From: Labia minor
Taxonomy: Eukaryota > Arthropoda > Insecta > Dermaptera > Spongiphoridae
Length of the DNA: 64,000 nt
Direction of reading: 5' to 3'
Assembly: GCA_963082975.1 (NCBI GenBank)
Contig: OY720344.1
Span: 88,908,107-88,972,106, forward strand
Positions 47,571 through 59,470 of this stretch are shown here, piece after piece (position 1 is the first letter of the stretch; the number at the start of each line of letters is the position of its first letter). The notes below the pieces were generated by a model. The model did no database searches and was not told where the DNA came from. It saw only the letters and a list, made by a program, of their open reading frames with translations. Position numbers and translations under genes: made by a program.

Positions 47571-48508
47571 TGTCTGTAAGCAAATTTACTCAAAAACTAA
47601 TCAAGCTAGGACTTCGAAATTTTGTACACCGATATTATTCACAGTTTGTAGATTTCTATCAAAATTTCGTCAAAATCGGTTAACCGGAAGTGGTACTTTA
47701 CCTACAATGGTTGCTTTTACCTTTCAAGTAAAGTACCAGTTTGCTTCGAGATATTTGCTTCATATTTTATATATAGATTTAAAAATATAAAAAAAATTCA
47801 GATACCAAATTTCATCATGATCTGACTACCGGAAGTGACATTTTACCTATACAAGTAGCGTTTCTTTTTTACCGACCGACGATAGTAAGGGAGGTATTGT
47901 TTTCACACCAAATTTCACCTATGGATATTTTTAGGTACATATCTCCACGAATCATGCATTTTCTTAAAAGAAAAAAGTATTTTTAGCATGATGTCTGTCC
48001 GTCCGTCCGTCCGTCTGTCCGTACGTCCGTATAGATGTATACAGCCTGAACGGCTCAACGGATTTGGATGAAATTTGGTATATTTACTTAATACATCAGT
48101 AGGATGAATTGATCAACTTTTAGTGCAAATCCGGAAACCGGAAGTGCTAGAATTGCCGATCGAAGAGAGGAAGTGAAGGGTTATTTTCATATCAAATTTC
48201 ACGTGAGGACATATCTCCACGTGTTATGCACTTTGTATTGGTTTTATCCTCGAGAAAAATCATCTTCATTAGTTTTTTCTTAATTTAAAATTATATGACG
48301 TCACCCAGCACTTCATGACGTCACAGCCAGCCCTTATATATTGCAAATAAAATAAAATTAAAAATATTTATATTATATCCATATCTGTTTTTTTTTACAT
48401 TTAAAATATCAGTTAACCGGAAGTAGCACTTTATTACATTCTAAATATTCATTCACAACTCTTTATACATATTTATATGCGGGAAAGTCTAGGGGAGGAC
48501 ACTCCCGC
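47401..48508 (-). mobile_element. Family L copy 2, containing a family A insertion
   Basis: Starts ACTTTCCCGCATACTTCGTA and ends TATGCGGGAAAGTCTAGG then GGACACTCCCGC, the inverse of the ends of copy 1. The part at 47401-47866 matches 35095-35529 closely. A (GTAT)n microsatellite at 47535-47570 corresponds to the (CATA)n run of copy 1. Family A copy 3 occupies 47867-48400. Confidence 0.8.
47867..48400 (+). repeat. Interspersed repeat family A, copy 3
   Basis: Head TTTTTACCGACCGACGATAG, expanded (TCCG)n region with interruptions, CCGGAAACCGGAAGTGC, paired TGACGTCA motifs and the tail TGCAAATAAAATAAAATTAA. More diverged than copies 2, 4 and 5, and lacks the distal GACCTGGCCACAGGTC tail. Confidence 0.78.
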
Positions 48509-48719
48509 TTATTTAACACTGCAAATCACGCGCCAACACGTGACGTGGTGCCATTAACAAAAAGCCAAACAGGCCCTGGTTTAATAAATATTATTTATTA
48601 ATTTTAATTTATAATTTATAATTAATAAAATTTAATTTAAATATAATATATGTGTTAATTAATCCAATTCAAATTTACGAGATAGTCGAGTGGAGACACT
48701 CCAGCTTATTTATATTTAT

Positions 48720-50125
48720 TATTATGTTATAGATAAATTTATTTTCAAGAAAATATAACCAATGTATATGTCTTTATATATTAAACAATTTGTTATAATT
48801 AACAAATTTATGTTACCTCAGAAAATGTTTGTAATCATCTGACCATAAACTCATCTTAATTATTCTACTATAATTAATATTTTAGAATAAACATTCTATC
48901 AAATTGATACGTGGTCCCTTTTCTTCATTAAATTCATCCTTCTTACATTTTATTAACACACACATACACTTTGAAGAATGCCTTGGATATTTTCTTTGTC
49001 AGCAAATTATTAAGTATCATTAATTTATCTAAGAGACTAGTATCCGAGATATGTTAATTGAGTGTTAATTTGAAAGGATAATGAAGAGGGGAGAAGAGGT
49101 ATTTGGATTAACGACTAATTAATGAAAGTAATCCACATGAGTAAAGAAATAATTTAAGATTAATTTCTCATTTATTTTCATATAAAGGCATTTCTAAATT
49201 AAGGTCAAAAACGAGGTTGAAGATTCTAATCTATTTAATATTATGAATAAATTATTATTTTTTTACATTATTGATATACAAAGTGGTTTCAAACCTCAGA
49301 GGTCCATCATGAACAAAGGTCTATGTCAGCACAAAAAGAATTGGGGGCTTATGAAACTTTTTGATTTCAATCTTTACTTTACTTATCAATAAACGCACTT
49401 TATTAAACAGCAGGTTGATGAATCCATTTGAAGGAATAAAATAATTAATATATATTAAGTCAACTAATATTAAACATTGAAAATATGAAACTCCTAATTA
49501 TAATTTTTAATATAATATTGGGTAAAGTTTAAGTTTATTTATATATTTTCTTTATGAGAGAGAACATTTCGGTGGTTACACCATCATGAGAAATATGCTT
49601 CTTCTCAACTGGTTGCTTTTTGCAACTGCCCAAAAAAATGATAATTGATCAAAAAAATTTGGGACCACTGGAATTTTTTCTTATCTTTATTTTTTTATTC
49701 AGAATATTTACTCTAAATATTTTAATCAATTTTTTTTATCTTTGGAAAATTTATTACTATTATATATACAACATCAGAGTTGAATCACATTCACAACCAA
49801 CTTTATACAAATATTTTCACACAATTTCTGTAAAATATATATTTAATTATTTTAGAAATACTTATTGACTTAAATTCAAAAGAAAAATATGAATGAATGG
49901 CACCAGAGTTACACAATTTGGAACCAAATGTACAAAAACATTCCAAGTACCATTTTTGCACCTATTATTTTTCAATAACCTTAAAAAAATAAATTATAGT
50001 ATCTGCAAATAACCAATAAGTGGATATATTATTTCATTGCTTAATGTTACATTAACCTTTAATAAATTTCTTTTTTTTTCTTTAATCAAATTCAAAAGAT
50101 TTCGACCGGAACAAATAATTATTAT
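48720..50125. other. AT-rich DNA with weak hAT-like ends
   Basis: AAAGTGGTTTCAAACCTCAG at 49280 and AATTTGGGACCACTGG at about 49660 could be the ends of a decayed 0.4-kb hAT derivative, but flanking bases do not match. The 82-residue frame at 49620-49868 is AT-driven. Nothing else is seen. Confidence 0.4.
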
Positions 50126-50129
50126 TATA

Positions 50130-51030
50130 CGAGGTAGGGTCAAAAAGTTCGCGGAATTGGTTATTAAAAATTTATTAAAAATATTTATAACATTCTTACA
50201 TTATTTCCCTTCAAAATACTCTCCTCCTGCATCTACACATTTATTCCACCGTTCATATAATTGTTGGAAACACTCTTGAAAGCCGTTTTTTGAAAGTTCC
50301 TTCAGCCTCTCCGTCGCATTTTCAATCACCTCTGACGAATCAGCAAAACGATGTCCCTTCAATGCCATTTTTAACCTTGGAAACAGGTAGAAATCATGTC
50401 ATCTGCATCAGCCATTTCAATCAAGTCCCTGGACAGGGTCACTCTCATTTCCTTTTGCTCAGGGGATAACATTTTTGGAACAAAGTGCAAGCAAACACGA
50501 TGCATGTTCAAGTCATTATGAAGAATGCTGTGAACACTCCCATGTGAAATACCAACTTCAGAGGCAATATTATTGATGGTTGTTCGTCTGTCCGCACGCA
50601 CAATTTGTTGAACGCGCTCAACATTGTTGTCTGTAGTGGAAGTGGAAGGCCGCCAAGTCCGAACGTCATCATCAATTGTTGTGCGACCGTCGCGTAAACG
50701 CTTATGCCACTCGTAAACTGCTGTTTTCTTCATCGCAGAATTTCCGTATGCTTTTTTTAGCATCTCAAGAGTCTCCGAGGGTGATTTCTCCAGCAACACA
50801 CAGAATTTAATATTGCCAAGCTGCTCTAATGACGACATTGCACAATCCGACGAAAGAAAGAAACTACGATCTACAATATTAAACACCGAACGCACGGAAC
50901 CAACAACAACTGCCTGCTAACCTCAAAAGCACATTCACTACCAGTTATGCCAACCTCACAAACAAAAATTTCCCTTTCAGCTAAGAAATACTTGACTATA
51001 AGCGACCATTCCGCGAACTTTTTGACCTCG
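50130..51030 (-). mobile_element. Mariner element, internal deletion derivative
   Basis: Inverted ends CGAGGTAGGGTCAAAAAGTT and AACTTTTTGACCTCG (the left end has a 4-base AGGG addition) abut TA dinucleotides on both sides, the mariner target duplication. The 901-bp unit keeps the 5' part and the last part of the transposase gene but has lost the centre. It could be mobilised only by a transposase supplied elsewhere. Confidence 0.9.
50201..50838 (-). pseudogene. Mariner transposase, catalytic core deleted
   Basis: The N-terminal reading starts MSSLEQLGNIKFCV and holds both helix-turn-helix motifs of mariner transposases (ETLEMLKKAYG, VYEWHKRLRDGR, STTDNNVERVQQIVRADRRT, IASEVGISHGSVHSIL). It continues to about MADADD near 50390. 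The sequence then jumps, one frame over, to FPRLKMALKGHRFADSS and ends GGEYFEGK plus stop at 50201. All three catalytic aspartates (the D,D34D set) are missing. The start was set at the MSSLEQ methionine, which matches the family, rather than the upstream in-frame ATG at 50895. The product could at most bind ends. Confidence 0.88.
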
Positions 51031-51034
51031 TATA

Positions 51035-51840
51035 AAATATAGTTATTATATAAAAAATAAATAGTAACTTTTTCTGGTGATATAAATAAAGTTAATTTCA
51101 ACTTTACTTGAGAATAAATATTTTTCTATCTATTATTTATTTAATATTTAATAATCTTGTTCATGATAAAAAAAATATGATATTACTGGTCTTCTTAATT
51201 TTTAAATTATATATATATATATTAATAATTTAAAAAAAAATAAATCAACATTTTATTATTTATTAATTCTATTCTCAATTGGAAAAGTTTTTTTTCTTTC
51301 ACAGACTAAAATATAAAAAAACAACTTTTTGTAGAATAAACGAAAACTTAATTTAACATTTATTAATATTTACTCAAGATCGAACTGTCCTCTGTTGTAT
51401 CAAGAGAAGAAACCTTAGAGATTATGATTGCTTTTGTCTAGAATTGAAAACGAAGAGGCGTTCTTCTTTTCCAGGATGACTTGGGACAAAATAAAGGAAT
51501 CAAATGAGACAACGAGTTGAGTTTCTCTTTATAATAATTTTAAATTTTAATTAAATCTTTGATAAATGAAATATTATTTTCTGATAGGTTTTATTAGAAG
51601 ATATAATTTTTTTTTTTTAGAAATCATATTAGAAATTTAATTAAATTTGTCATGAAATATCTCATTAAATATTTAATTAAAATGTTTATTTATTTATTTT
51701 TCTCCTTCTTTTGAAATTATTATTTTAATAATAAAATAAAATGTAATGTATATTAAAATAATATTTAATACTGTTTTTTTAGTTAAATTTAATTTATTAC
51801 GAAGTTACGTATGTTTAAATTATATTATATTTTAAACTAG
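51035..51840. other. AT-rich DNA without recognisable features
   Basis: No supported feature. Confidence 0.5.
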
Positions 51841-51844
51841 AGAT

Positions 51845-52311
51845 CAGTGGTTCTTAACCGGGGGTGCCCGCACCCCTGGGGGTGCGGTAATGTATTTTTG
51901 GGGGTGCGGGAGAAGCCCCTACCTAACCATAAAAATTATTAAATATCATTTAATAAATTTCTTATAATAAAATATTTGAAATCTGCAATAATGTCCCCAA
52001 TATTGAAGCTCATAAAAATTGCTAGGAACCTAAAATGCAAGTGATGACTTACGCGTATGTCTTTCAAAAAAGGAACCTCGCTTCGCCAGGATAATAATGA
52101 ACAAACAACAACAGACTAGTCATTAATAAAAATAATATTATTTTGTATTTATATAAAATGTACAATGTTTTTCAATAAACAATAAACAATAAGTTTCGCA
52201 AAAAATGTATTTTTCTAGACTAAAAAAATTAAAACACATTTTTCAATGGGTGCGGAGATATATTTTCAGATTCAATGGGGTGCGACTCGCTAGAAAGGTT
52301 AAGAAACACTG
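51845..52311. mobile_element. Non-autonomous hAT element I
   Basis: Ends CAGTGGTTCTTAACCGGGGG and AGGTTAAGAAACACTG are inverted repeats. GGGGGTGCG motifs are subterminal on both sides. Flanks read AACTAGAGAT on the left and AACTAGAT on the right, an 8-bp duplication if two bases (GA) were added to the left copy. 467 bp, non-coding. Confidence 0.8.
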
Positions 52312-52314
52312 AAC

Positions 52315-54140
52315 TAGATGATTAACCCGCCTTAGGTGTTGTTCCTATCTACCCAGGGGGGTTTCACCCACATGATACCTCAACTAATTGTATTTCATTA
52401 ACAATTTAAATACAATGCGCAATTGTTTTATTTTTTTATATGGATTTTTTATTTTTACTTTTAAAAAAACCAATATTCTAGTCCAAGTATTCAGTGTCCT
52501 TAAATACATTGTTTTTTCTAATCCATCCGTATATATTATCATTACTATTATTATTATTAGTAATATTATATAATTAATATGTTTAAAATAAAACTTTATA
52601 GGAATAATCTTTATTTGAAACCACTCATAAAGTTTTCTTTTTCTTGACTCTAACGTAGGAAATGCGCATAAAGTAAATATATCAGGCATCTGGAAACTTC
52701 ACACATATTTTTATTACCAAATAAACAAGTATAATTTAAATTTTCAGTATTTTTATTATACACAGTCCTCTGCTGTAACACAAAGAGTGAGATATTTTAG
52801 TTTGTTGGTTGATCCTATCCGTCTTATGTAAATGCTCTTTTCAACACCAAAACTTTCATTTAAAAGATAAAATAGCAAGAAGAAATTGAACAGGATATAT
52901 ATATAAAGAGCCTCTATAATAGCAAATTTACATTTTGTTTATAAACTATAAAAAATAAAATAAAATATATTTTATTTTCATTCTCTTTTGTGTAATATAA
53001 TTAATACATTGAAATTTATTTATTGAATAGTAAACATTATTTTACAATGTTTACAATGTTTACTAATCAATAAAGCAATTTGAAATAATAAAAAATATAT
53101 ATAGCTCATTGAGTGCGTTATTTGAGGTAAATTTATATAAATAAATAATCTTTCAAATATTAAAAATTATGTCTACAGTCTATAAATATATATTATCCTT
53201 AACCTGACCTAACTAACGTTAAGATATATAAGATTAGAAAAGTTTGAATTAATTAATGGAAATTTTTCAAATTGATATTGTTTTATATCAATACACGTGG
53301 AAATATATTTTTAAAAATACATTAAAAAATTTATTTATAAACCCATCTATAAATTATATAAAATATAACTAAATAAAAGTAGTTTTAATATATTTTTTTT
53401 CAATTTCGTCAACAAAATTCTTCTTTACATTTTTGTATATATAATATATATATATTATATAAAAGTAGAGTGTCTAAAGAAACTATTATTAGAGATATTA
53501 TTAATTATATTTGTTATTTAAATGATTTTTTTCACAATTTAATAATAAAATTAATAAAATAAAAATATTGATTTATGTGATTATTAATATTAATATTAAG
53601 AATCTCTTTATCAAAATAATATTGTAACCAATTTATAAATAATTAGTTTAAAAATATTTATTATTTATAAGAATTTGTTTAATAATTAAATATAGAATTC
53701 AATTATACGATATGTTTTCATTTATAACATTATGCAATTTTATAATAATTTTATTTCAAATTTATGTTATATTTATTAATATTTATATAAAAAACAATCT
53801 CATTATTTGACTAACATCAAAATGTTATTTTTATTATTATATTATTTGAATAGAGCTTGTTGGAAAAGCTTTAATAAGCGTTTTTAATAATTTTATATTT
53901 TTTTTAAAAATAATTTTCCAATATCATTAATATGATTTTATAAACAATACCCTCTAGGTATACTAAAAAATAACATTTATAATAGAGTGAGTATAATTGA
54001 GCTTATATTGTTTTTCAAATTTTGGAAATAATTATATATAATTTACTTACAAAGTAAAAAATGATCCTATAGAGAACTTTGTTGTTGCTTTTTAATTATA
54101 ATTATGATATTCATAAAATAAAATTTTATTTAAAAGTTGA
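52315..54140. other. AT-rich DNA without recognisable features
   Basis: Overlapping frames on both strands at 52384-52689 are AT-driven. No supported feature. Confidence 0.5.
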
Positions 54141-54148
54141 TATTAGAT

Positions 54149-54292
54149 TAGAGGTTCTGTGGTACCACTGGTACATAACCTGACGTTGGTATCTCCGGAT
54201 CAGTTACTTTTAGTAAAGAAATCATTTTAGTGTACCTGAACTTTTGATAGAAGTCTCTGTAGTATCAACTTCAAAAAGTTTGAAAACCGCTG
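54149..54292. mobile_element. Short hAT-type MITE J
   Basis: The perfect 8-bp duplication TATTAGAT lies on both sides (54141-54148, 54293-54300). The ends TAGAGGTTCTGTGGTAC and AGTTTGAAAACCGCTG are weakly inverted. 144 bp, non-coding. The inverted ends are diverged, so this is an older insertion. Confidence 0.7.
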
Positions 54293-54344
54293 TATTAGAT
54301 CATTTATTTCGTTAAAATAAGATAACATATTATATAGGGTGTCT

Positions 54345-55165
54345 TATTGTGAACTAAAAGTGGTGAGGGTCCACTGATCTTCCTCCCCACATCCACCTTA
54401 AAATCGTTCATTCCACTATTAATCAATTTCTTCCTTCGAATATTAAGAATCATTATTACACGCTTTTTTACACGCTTTTTACACGCTTTTATTTCGTTTC
54501 AACCCGTGTCCTGTCGTCAAATCTTGCAACGTGAATTTGACCCATTTCCTAATGTTCGAATGAGCTGAAATTTCGCATACATATGAAACTCCGATTTCTG
54601 GTTCGTCCTAGGTCATAGGTGACCTAGTAATTATTTATATATATATATATATATAATAGACAGAAAGTCCTCTGTCCCCCCTCTACAAACACCCTACCTA
54701 ATTCTGGGAATGGCCTAAAAGGAATGGGTAAGGGGTCTATTGTTTTGCACCCATATAAAAACCAGAAGTCCAGAGTGAAAGGAGATAGTGCACAAACTAT
54801 TATTGAAACATCCCTTAACAAGATCTCTGCATCGTGAGCCTTCTACAAAAGATTATCATACTTTAGCAGTCCACAAGCCAGTGAGAAGGTCTTCCGATCT
54901 CAAGAAATCAACGAGACATCTTCCATCGCACCCACACTGCGGCCCAGTTAAGTGAAACAATACATTCTCTCATTCAGTGCTAGCTGGACAATTAGAACAA
55001 TATTCTTAGTAATAATACTTATTAATATTAATTAATATCCATTTATATTTCATATAATTTTATTGAAGCCAGAGTGCTAACCATTGTATAATAAATTTAA
55101 AATAATATAATTTAAATATTTTATTTTATTTCTCCTTCCTGTTTATCCTGTTGGATGCTTCAATA
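54345..55165 (+). other. GC-richer segment with promoter-like signals; possible solo LTR
   Basis: Contains a TATA-like CCATATAAAAACC at about 54750, a moderately GC-rich transcribed-looking stretch to about 54960, and AATAAA near 55100. Tandem ACACGCTTTT units lie near 54460-54490. This layout resembles an LTR (promoter, R region, poly(A) signal), but I could not define TG/CA ends, a target duplication or a primer binding site. It could also be a promoter or a decayed element. Confidence 0.25.
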
Positions 55166-55575
55166 TATATATATATATATATATATAAAATTTAATTTTT
55201 TATTTAAAAACCTGGGTTTCATTTAAAAAGTCACGGACTTATTGACCTTCCCCCGTAACTCATTTGAATTAAATAATTTATTCTAAAAGTTATCATTTTA
55301 ATTAAATTAATTTAAATCATGTTTAACTATTTTGTATATTATTTTTTAATTTAAATGAATATCAAATATAGTAATGGCGATATTGTTTTTGAAAAGATAT
55401 ATGTATATATAAACCAATAATAATAATAATAATAATCAGTCTCCTATACCACCGATTTGATATATAATATTTTGAGGTAAAGAATTGACTTTAGATTCTC
55501 TTTCAACATTCACGATATAATCTGAAATCAAAAATCGGGCGAAATTTCTATCTAAAAATTAAGAAATAAAAAAAT

Positions 55576-55775
55576 AAAAAACTTTTTAAAAACACGCTTT
55601 TATTTAAATGCACTAAAAAGGAGAAAATAATTTAAATAATTTCCCTGCATGTTTGGCGCCCACGCTTTCATTCTTTAGATATGATTAATTATAAGGAAAT
55701 CATGGTGTGTGTGGAAAAAGTATTTTCTCCTTTTTAGTGCATTTAAATAAAAGCGTGTTTTTAAAAAGTTTTTTT
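55576..55775. mobile_element. Palindromic MITE N with near-perfect 54-bp arms
   Basis: Arms 55576-55629 and 55721-55775 match as inverted repeats over about 54 bp with only one base difference in an A run. They start AAAAAACTTTTTAAAAACAC and include TTTAAATGCACTAAAAAGGA. The 90-bp loop is non-coding. The near identity of the arms implies a young element or one maintained by hairpin-based repair. Flanking TA-rich sequence prevents fixing the target duplication. Confidence 0.85.
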
Positions 55776-55779
55776 ATAT

Positions 55780-58685
55780 TTTTTATTAAATTTATTTATT
55801 AGATTTTTTCTCTTAATTAAATAATTAGTTATCGTTCTCTATAATTTTAAAATGAAATAAGACTAAAAAGTAAAATAAAACACAAATTCAAAAATTTTTA
55901 ATAGTTTTAACATATTAATCTCTATATAATAACAATTTAAAACAATTATATGCAATTCAAAAAGATATGGTAGATTTACAATAATGCTTTAGAACAGATT
56001 TTGTTGATTACAAATAGAATCTGTGAATAGACAGTAAGCGAATTGTAATCTTGGCATCGCCTATTCTCCAGTCTGACGGATTGTCTGTCCTTCTACGCAT
56101 ACAAATCACTATTCTCTCGCCATCCCTTAATTTTCCAAATGAATATCTCATCTTCTAATTGAACTGAAAATATTCATTGAAATTCTCTCTCATTGGTGCG
56201 TGAGCATAATAACATCAACAACATAATAAGTTAATGTGGCAAGTTTTCCTAAAGTTCGCCAACTCAAAATGTCAAACGATGGCCTTGGCTAAAATTTCAT
56301 CTCACTAGGAGACAATGCCCAGAATACCATTGACCTTTATTTAGCAATCTATTTATTATTAGCCAGTAAATAAATTGATCAAGTAAAATGATATAATATT
56401 TCCATAAATTTATGAAAATTTAGTTATCAAAGATTATTAATTACACATTATGACGGTGGGATTGTTAGACATCGAATCAGCATTTGTAGATAAAAGAAAA
56501 CATTCTTCTTAAAGTTTAAAAATTCATTTTAATTATTTTGGTTGATGTAATAATGAGTTTTAGTAGATAATTTATAGCCATACTTTCTTTATAAAAAAAT
56601 CTCAGTTACTAACATTTATAAAAAATAATTTATTGTCTATATTAATCCTCTCTTTAGACATTTAATTTTTGACAAGTATTCACAGAAAACGTTAGAATGA
56701 AAATATTAAAGTATTACTTTTGTCCTTTAAATAACTTGTCTTTCAAATTTGAAAGTAACATATACCGATATTGATTCCAAATAAATATGAAAAATATTTT
56801 TAATTTACGTTGAATAAAACTTGAACAAATTAAACTACAAAAAGATTTTTGAATATTTTTTTTATTGAGAAAAGAGAGTTATATATATTATTAGGTTATA
56901 TTATATTCATATATAAAAAGATTTCAAAGTAGCAAGTAAAAATTTTAATTTTTAAATTGGAAAATGCGTCCCTGGAAGGTTGATAACCAGCAATACAACC
57001 GCCATTGCATAGATAGTCGGTGGGTGGTGTTCTTCCTTTTGTACACAGTAAAATGTGCTAACTCACCAATTTTAGGCCAAATTGATTAAAATTTTAAATT
57101 TAATGCTAAAGTGAAATAAATAAAAATATAATTTCACATTTTATACCCCTTAAGAAGTTATATATAATTAACTTCATCCGGAAACTAAATAATTAACGTT
57201 AATAATAGGTGTTACTATTATTTTAATTGTGTAGAATATTAAAAAAATGATAATATTTTCTTATTGTAATATATTACAAAGAAAGGAATTTTTATTTACA
57301 CTGTAGTGAAAGGCAATATTAAAAAAAAATGAAATATCGCATAATTTATATTAAAATTAGTAGGTATATCTATTTTATTTATAAATATTTATTTATCTAT
57401 TCAAGAAACCTTTATACAAACTATAGAACATAATTTTCATCTACCCTTTTTGCCGTAAATATTTACAAATTCCACTACAAATTTGTTTTCAAATGCTTCT
57501 GACGATCTTCAAAGTTTTCATTTAAATAACACATCTTTTTTTGTATAATTAATTAGTATATATTAATTATTAAAAACTTTATTTTTATATAATAATGGTT
57601 TGTTCAATTTAAAATTAGCCAAATAAAAACAAATTGCGTTGTTATTGATTATGAAATTAGTGTAAATATGTTCAATTTTAATAGATAGGGATTATGGTCA
57701 ATAATCATTGATGTCTAAATTTGTTTTATTTCACCTGTCAAAAGTTATTATTTTATTTTCCACTAAAAATTAATATTTTCATATTAATATAAAATACACC
57801 TATTACTATATTAAATCAATAATAAAGATTATTTTATAATAATTGAATATATTTATTTTATATCTTGTTATTATTTAAAAACCAATAAATACATTAATAT
57901 GAAATATATTATATTATTTTAGTTTACAAAATTAAATTAAATGATTATTATAATATTAATAAAATAGTGAACAAAAAACATTTGTTAACCGATAACATAA
58001 ATTTAGCAATATAAATTTAAAAGAATTTTATTTAATCAAATTAAATAACATTTCCAGACTTGATATAATAAAACTTTATTTTTATATATATTAACGTTTA
58101 ATTTTATCAAGAGAACTGAAAATGAATTTAAAATACTTTCAAAAATATAAAATACCTTACATGAAAAATAATTGTATATATATTTAGATGATGAAGCATG
58201 CTTCAAACATGAGAACATGCAAGTCTATATTCCTCCCCACCCTTTGTATTTTCTTTTAACTTCTAATATGAAGTGCTGTTGTTGAATCCATCTATAGGAA
58301 AAATAACAAAATGGGTTTCAATTCTATATATAACTTATATTATTAAATCGCTTAATTGACGCCCTTTTGTATTACATTTTGTCCAAGAGTATATTACAAA
58401 AGATACTGCATACAATTTAAATTAATTAATTCTTATCTCATAACTAAGTGATAAATCTAAAATTTAATAATGCCTATATTTCGCTTGATTAATAAAACAT
58501 ACTCAATCTATCTCATGATTGATCTTGTTATTCTAGATCGAAGCTCTCACTGTTACTTGAATGTCTCTTTAGGGAAATTAGTAAACTGAACCTCATCCAA
58601 CTGCACTACCTGGAACAATAGATAAATTTTCTAGGGTGTTATCTTTATATTCTACTTTGTAATATTGCCCGAAGAATATAATACA
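55780..58685. other. AT-rich DNA, one weak coding-like patch
   Basis: On the minus strand a 46-codon stretch at about 56020-56160 reads MRYSFGKLRDGERIVICMRR and onward without a stop, in a slightly GC-richer patch, but lacks a donor site and any domain. Otherwise there are no features apart from a (TA)n tract near 58703-58733 at the right edge. Confidence 0.4.
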
Positions 58686-58699
58686 AATATAATATTCCA

Positions 58700-58735
<36 letters not shown>

Positions 58736-58833
58736 CGAAATTAAATAAAAAATTTTAAATATAAAAAAATATAATATGGATGAAGTAATTTGTGACGTCA
58801 TTTGAATTTACTATTTTAAATTAAAATAAAATA

Positions 58834-59422
58834 AGTTGACCTGTGGCCAGGTCTGAACCGACCGACAGTTTGAAATAAATTAATTTCCAGCTACAGAAAC
58901 AATTTCAAATAATTTTAATATATCTATTAATGGAATAAAAAACAGATAGGCATATAACATAAATATTTTTAATTTTATTTTATTTATAATATATATGTAA
59001 GACCAGGCTGTGACGTCATGAATGCCTGGATGACGTCATATAATTTTAAATCAAGAAAAAACTAATAAATATGATTTTCCCGAGGATAAAACCAATACAA
59101 AGTGTATGATTCGTGGTAATATATAAAAAAATCTCCTCATGTGAAATTTGGTGTGAAAATAACCCTTCCCTTCCTATCGTCGATCGCTAATACTACCACT
59201 TCCGGTTTCCGGATTTGCACCAAAAGTTGATCAATTCATCCCACTGATGCATTAAGTAAATATACCAAATTTCACAGACAGACGGACGGACGGACAGACA
59301 TCATGCTAAAAATACTTTTTTCTGTTTAGAAAATGCATGATTCGTGGAGATATGTAAAAATCTCCACATGTGAAATTTGGTGTGAAAACAATACCTCCCT
59401 TACTATCGTCGGTCGGTAAAAA
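58834..59422 (-). repeat. Family A copy 4 (left arm of the inverted pair)
   Basis: Reads on the minus strand from head TTTTTACCGACCGACGATAG (ending at 59422) to the full distal tail with GACCTGTGGCCAGGTC and AAGTTGACC at 58834. Lacks about 45 bp present in copy 5 (the block containing ATAGATGTGTACAGCCTGAA), next to the microsatellite. Otherwise nearly identical to copy 5. Confidence 0.85.
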
Positions 59423-59470
59423 TATTAATAAAGTTGAATTTTCTTGAGGCTGAAACCAATACAGATTGAT

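Larger units (their letters stand above)
47050..48715 (-). repeat. Family K copy 2, split by a nested L and A insertion
   Basis: Outer blocks 48509-48715 and 47050-47400 together reproduce, in reverse, the continuous K copy at 32497-33066. The break falls between GCAGTGTTAAA and AATTCCGGTAC (K1: AATTCTGGTAC). Everything between (47401-48508) is a later family L insertion that itself contains a family A copy. Confidence 0.8.

Noticed and set aside
49280-49672. 0.4-kb hAT derivative with ends AAAGTGGTTTCAAACC and GGGACCACTGG
   Set aside because: Flanks do not show an 8-bp duplication and the ends match poorly.
56020-56160. Minus-strand open stretch MRYSFGKLRDGERIVICMRR
   Set aside because: Short, no donor site, and no known family; kept only as a weak patch in the annotation of that region.
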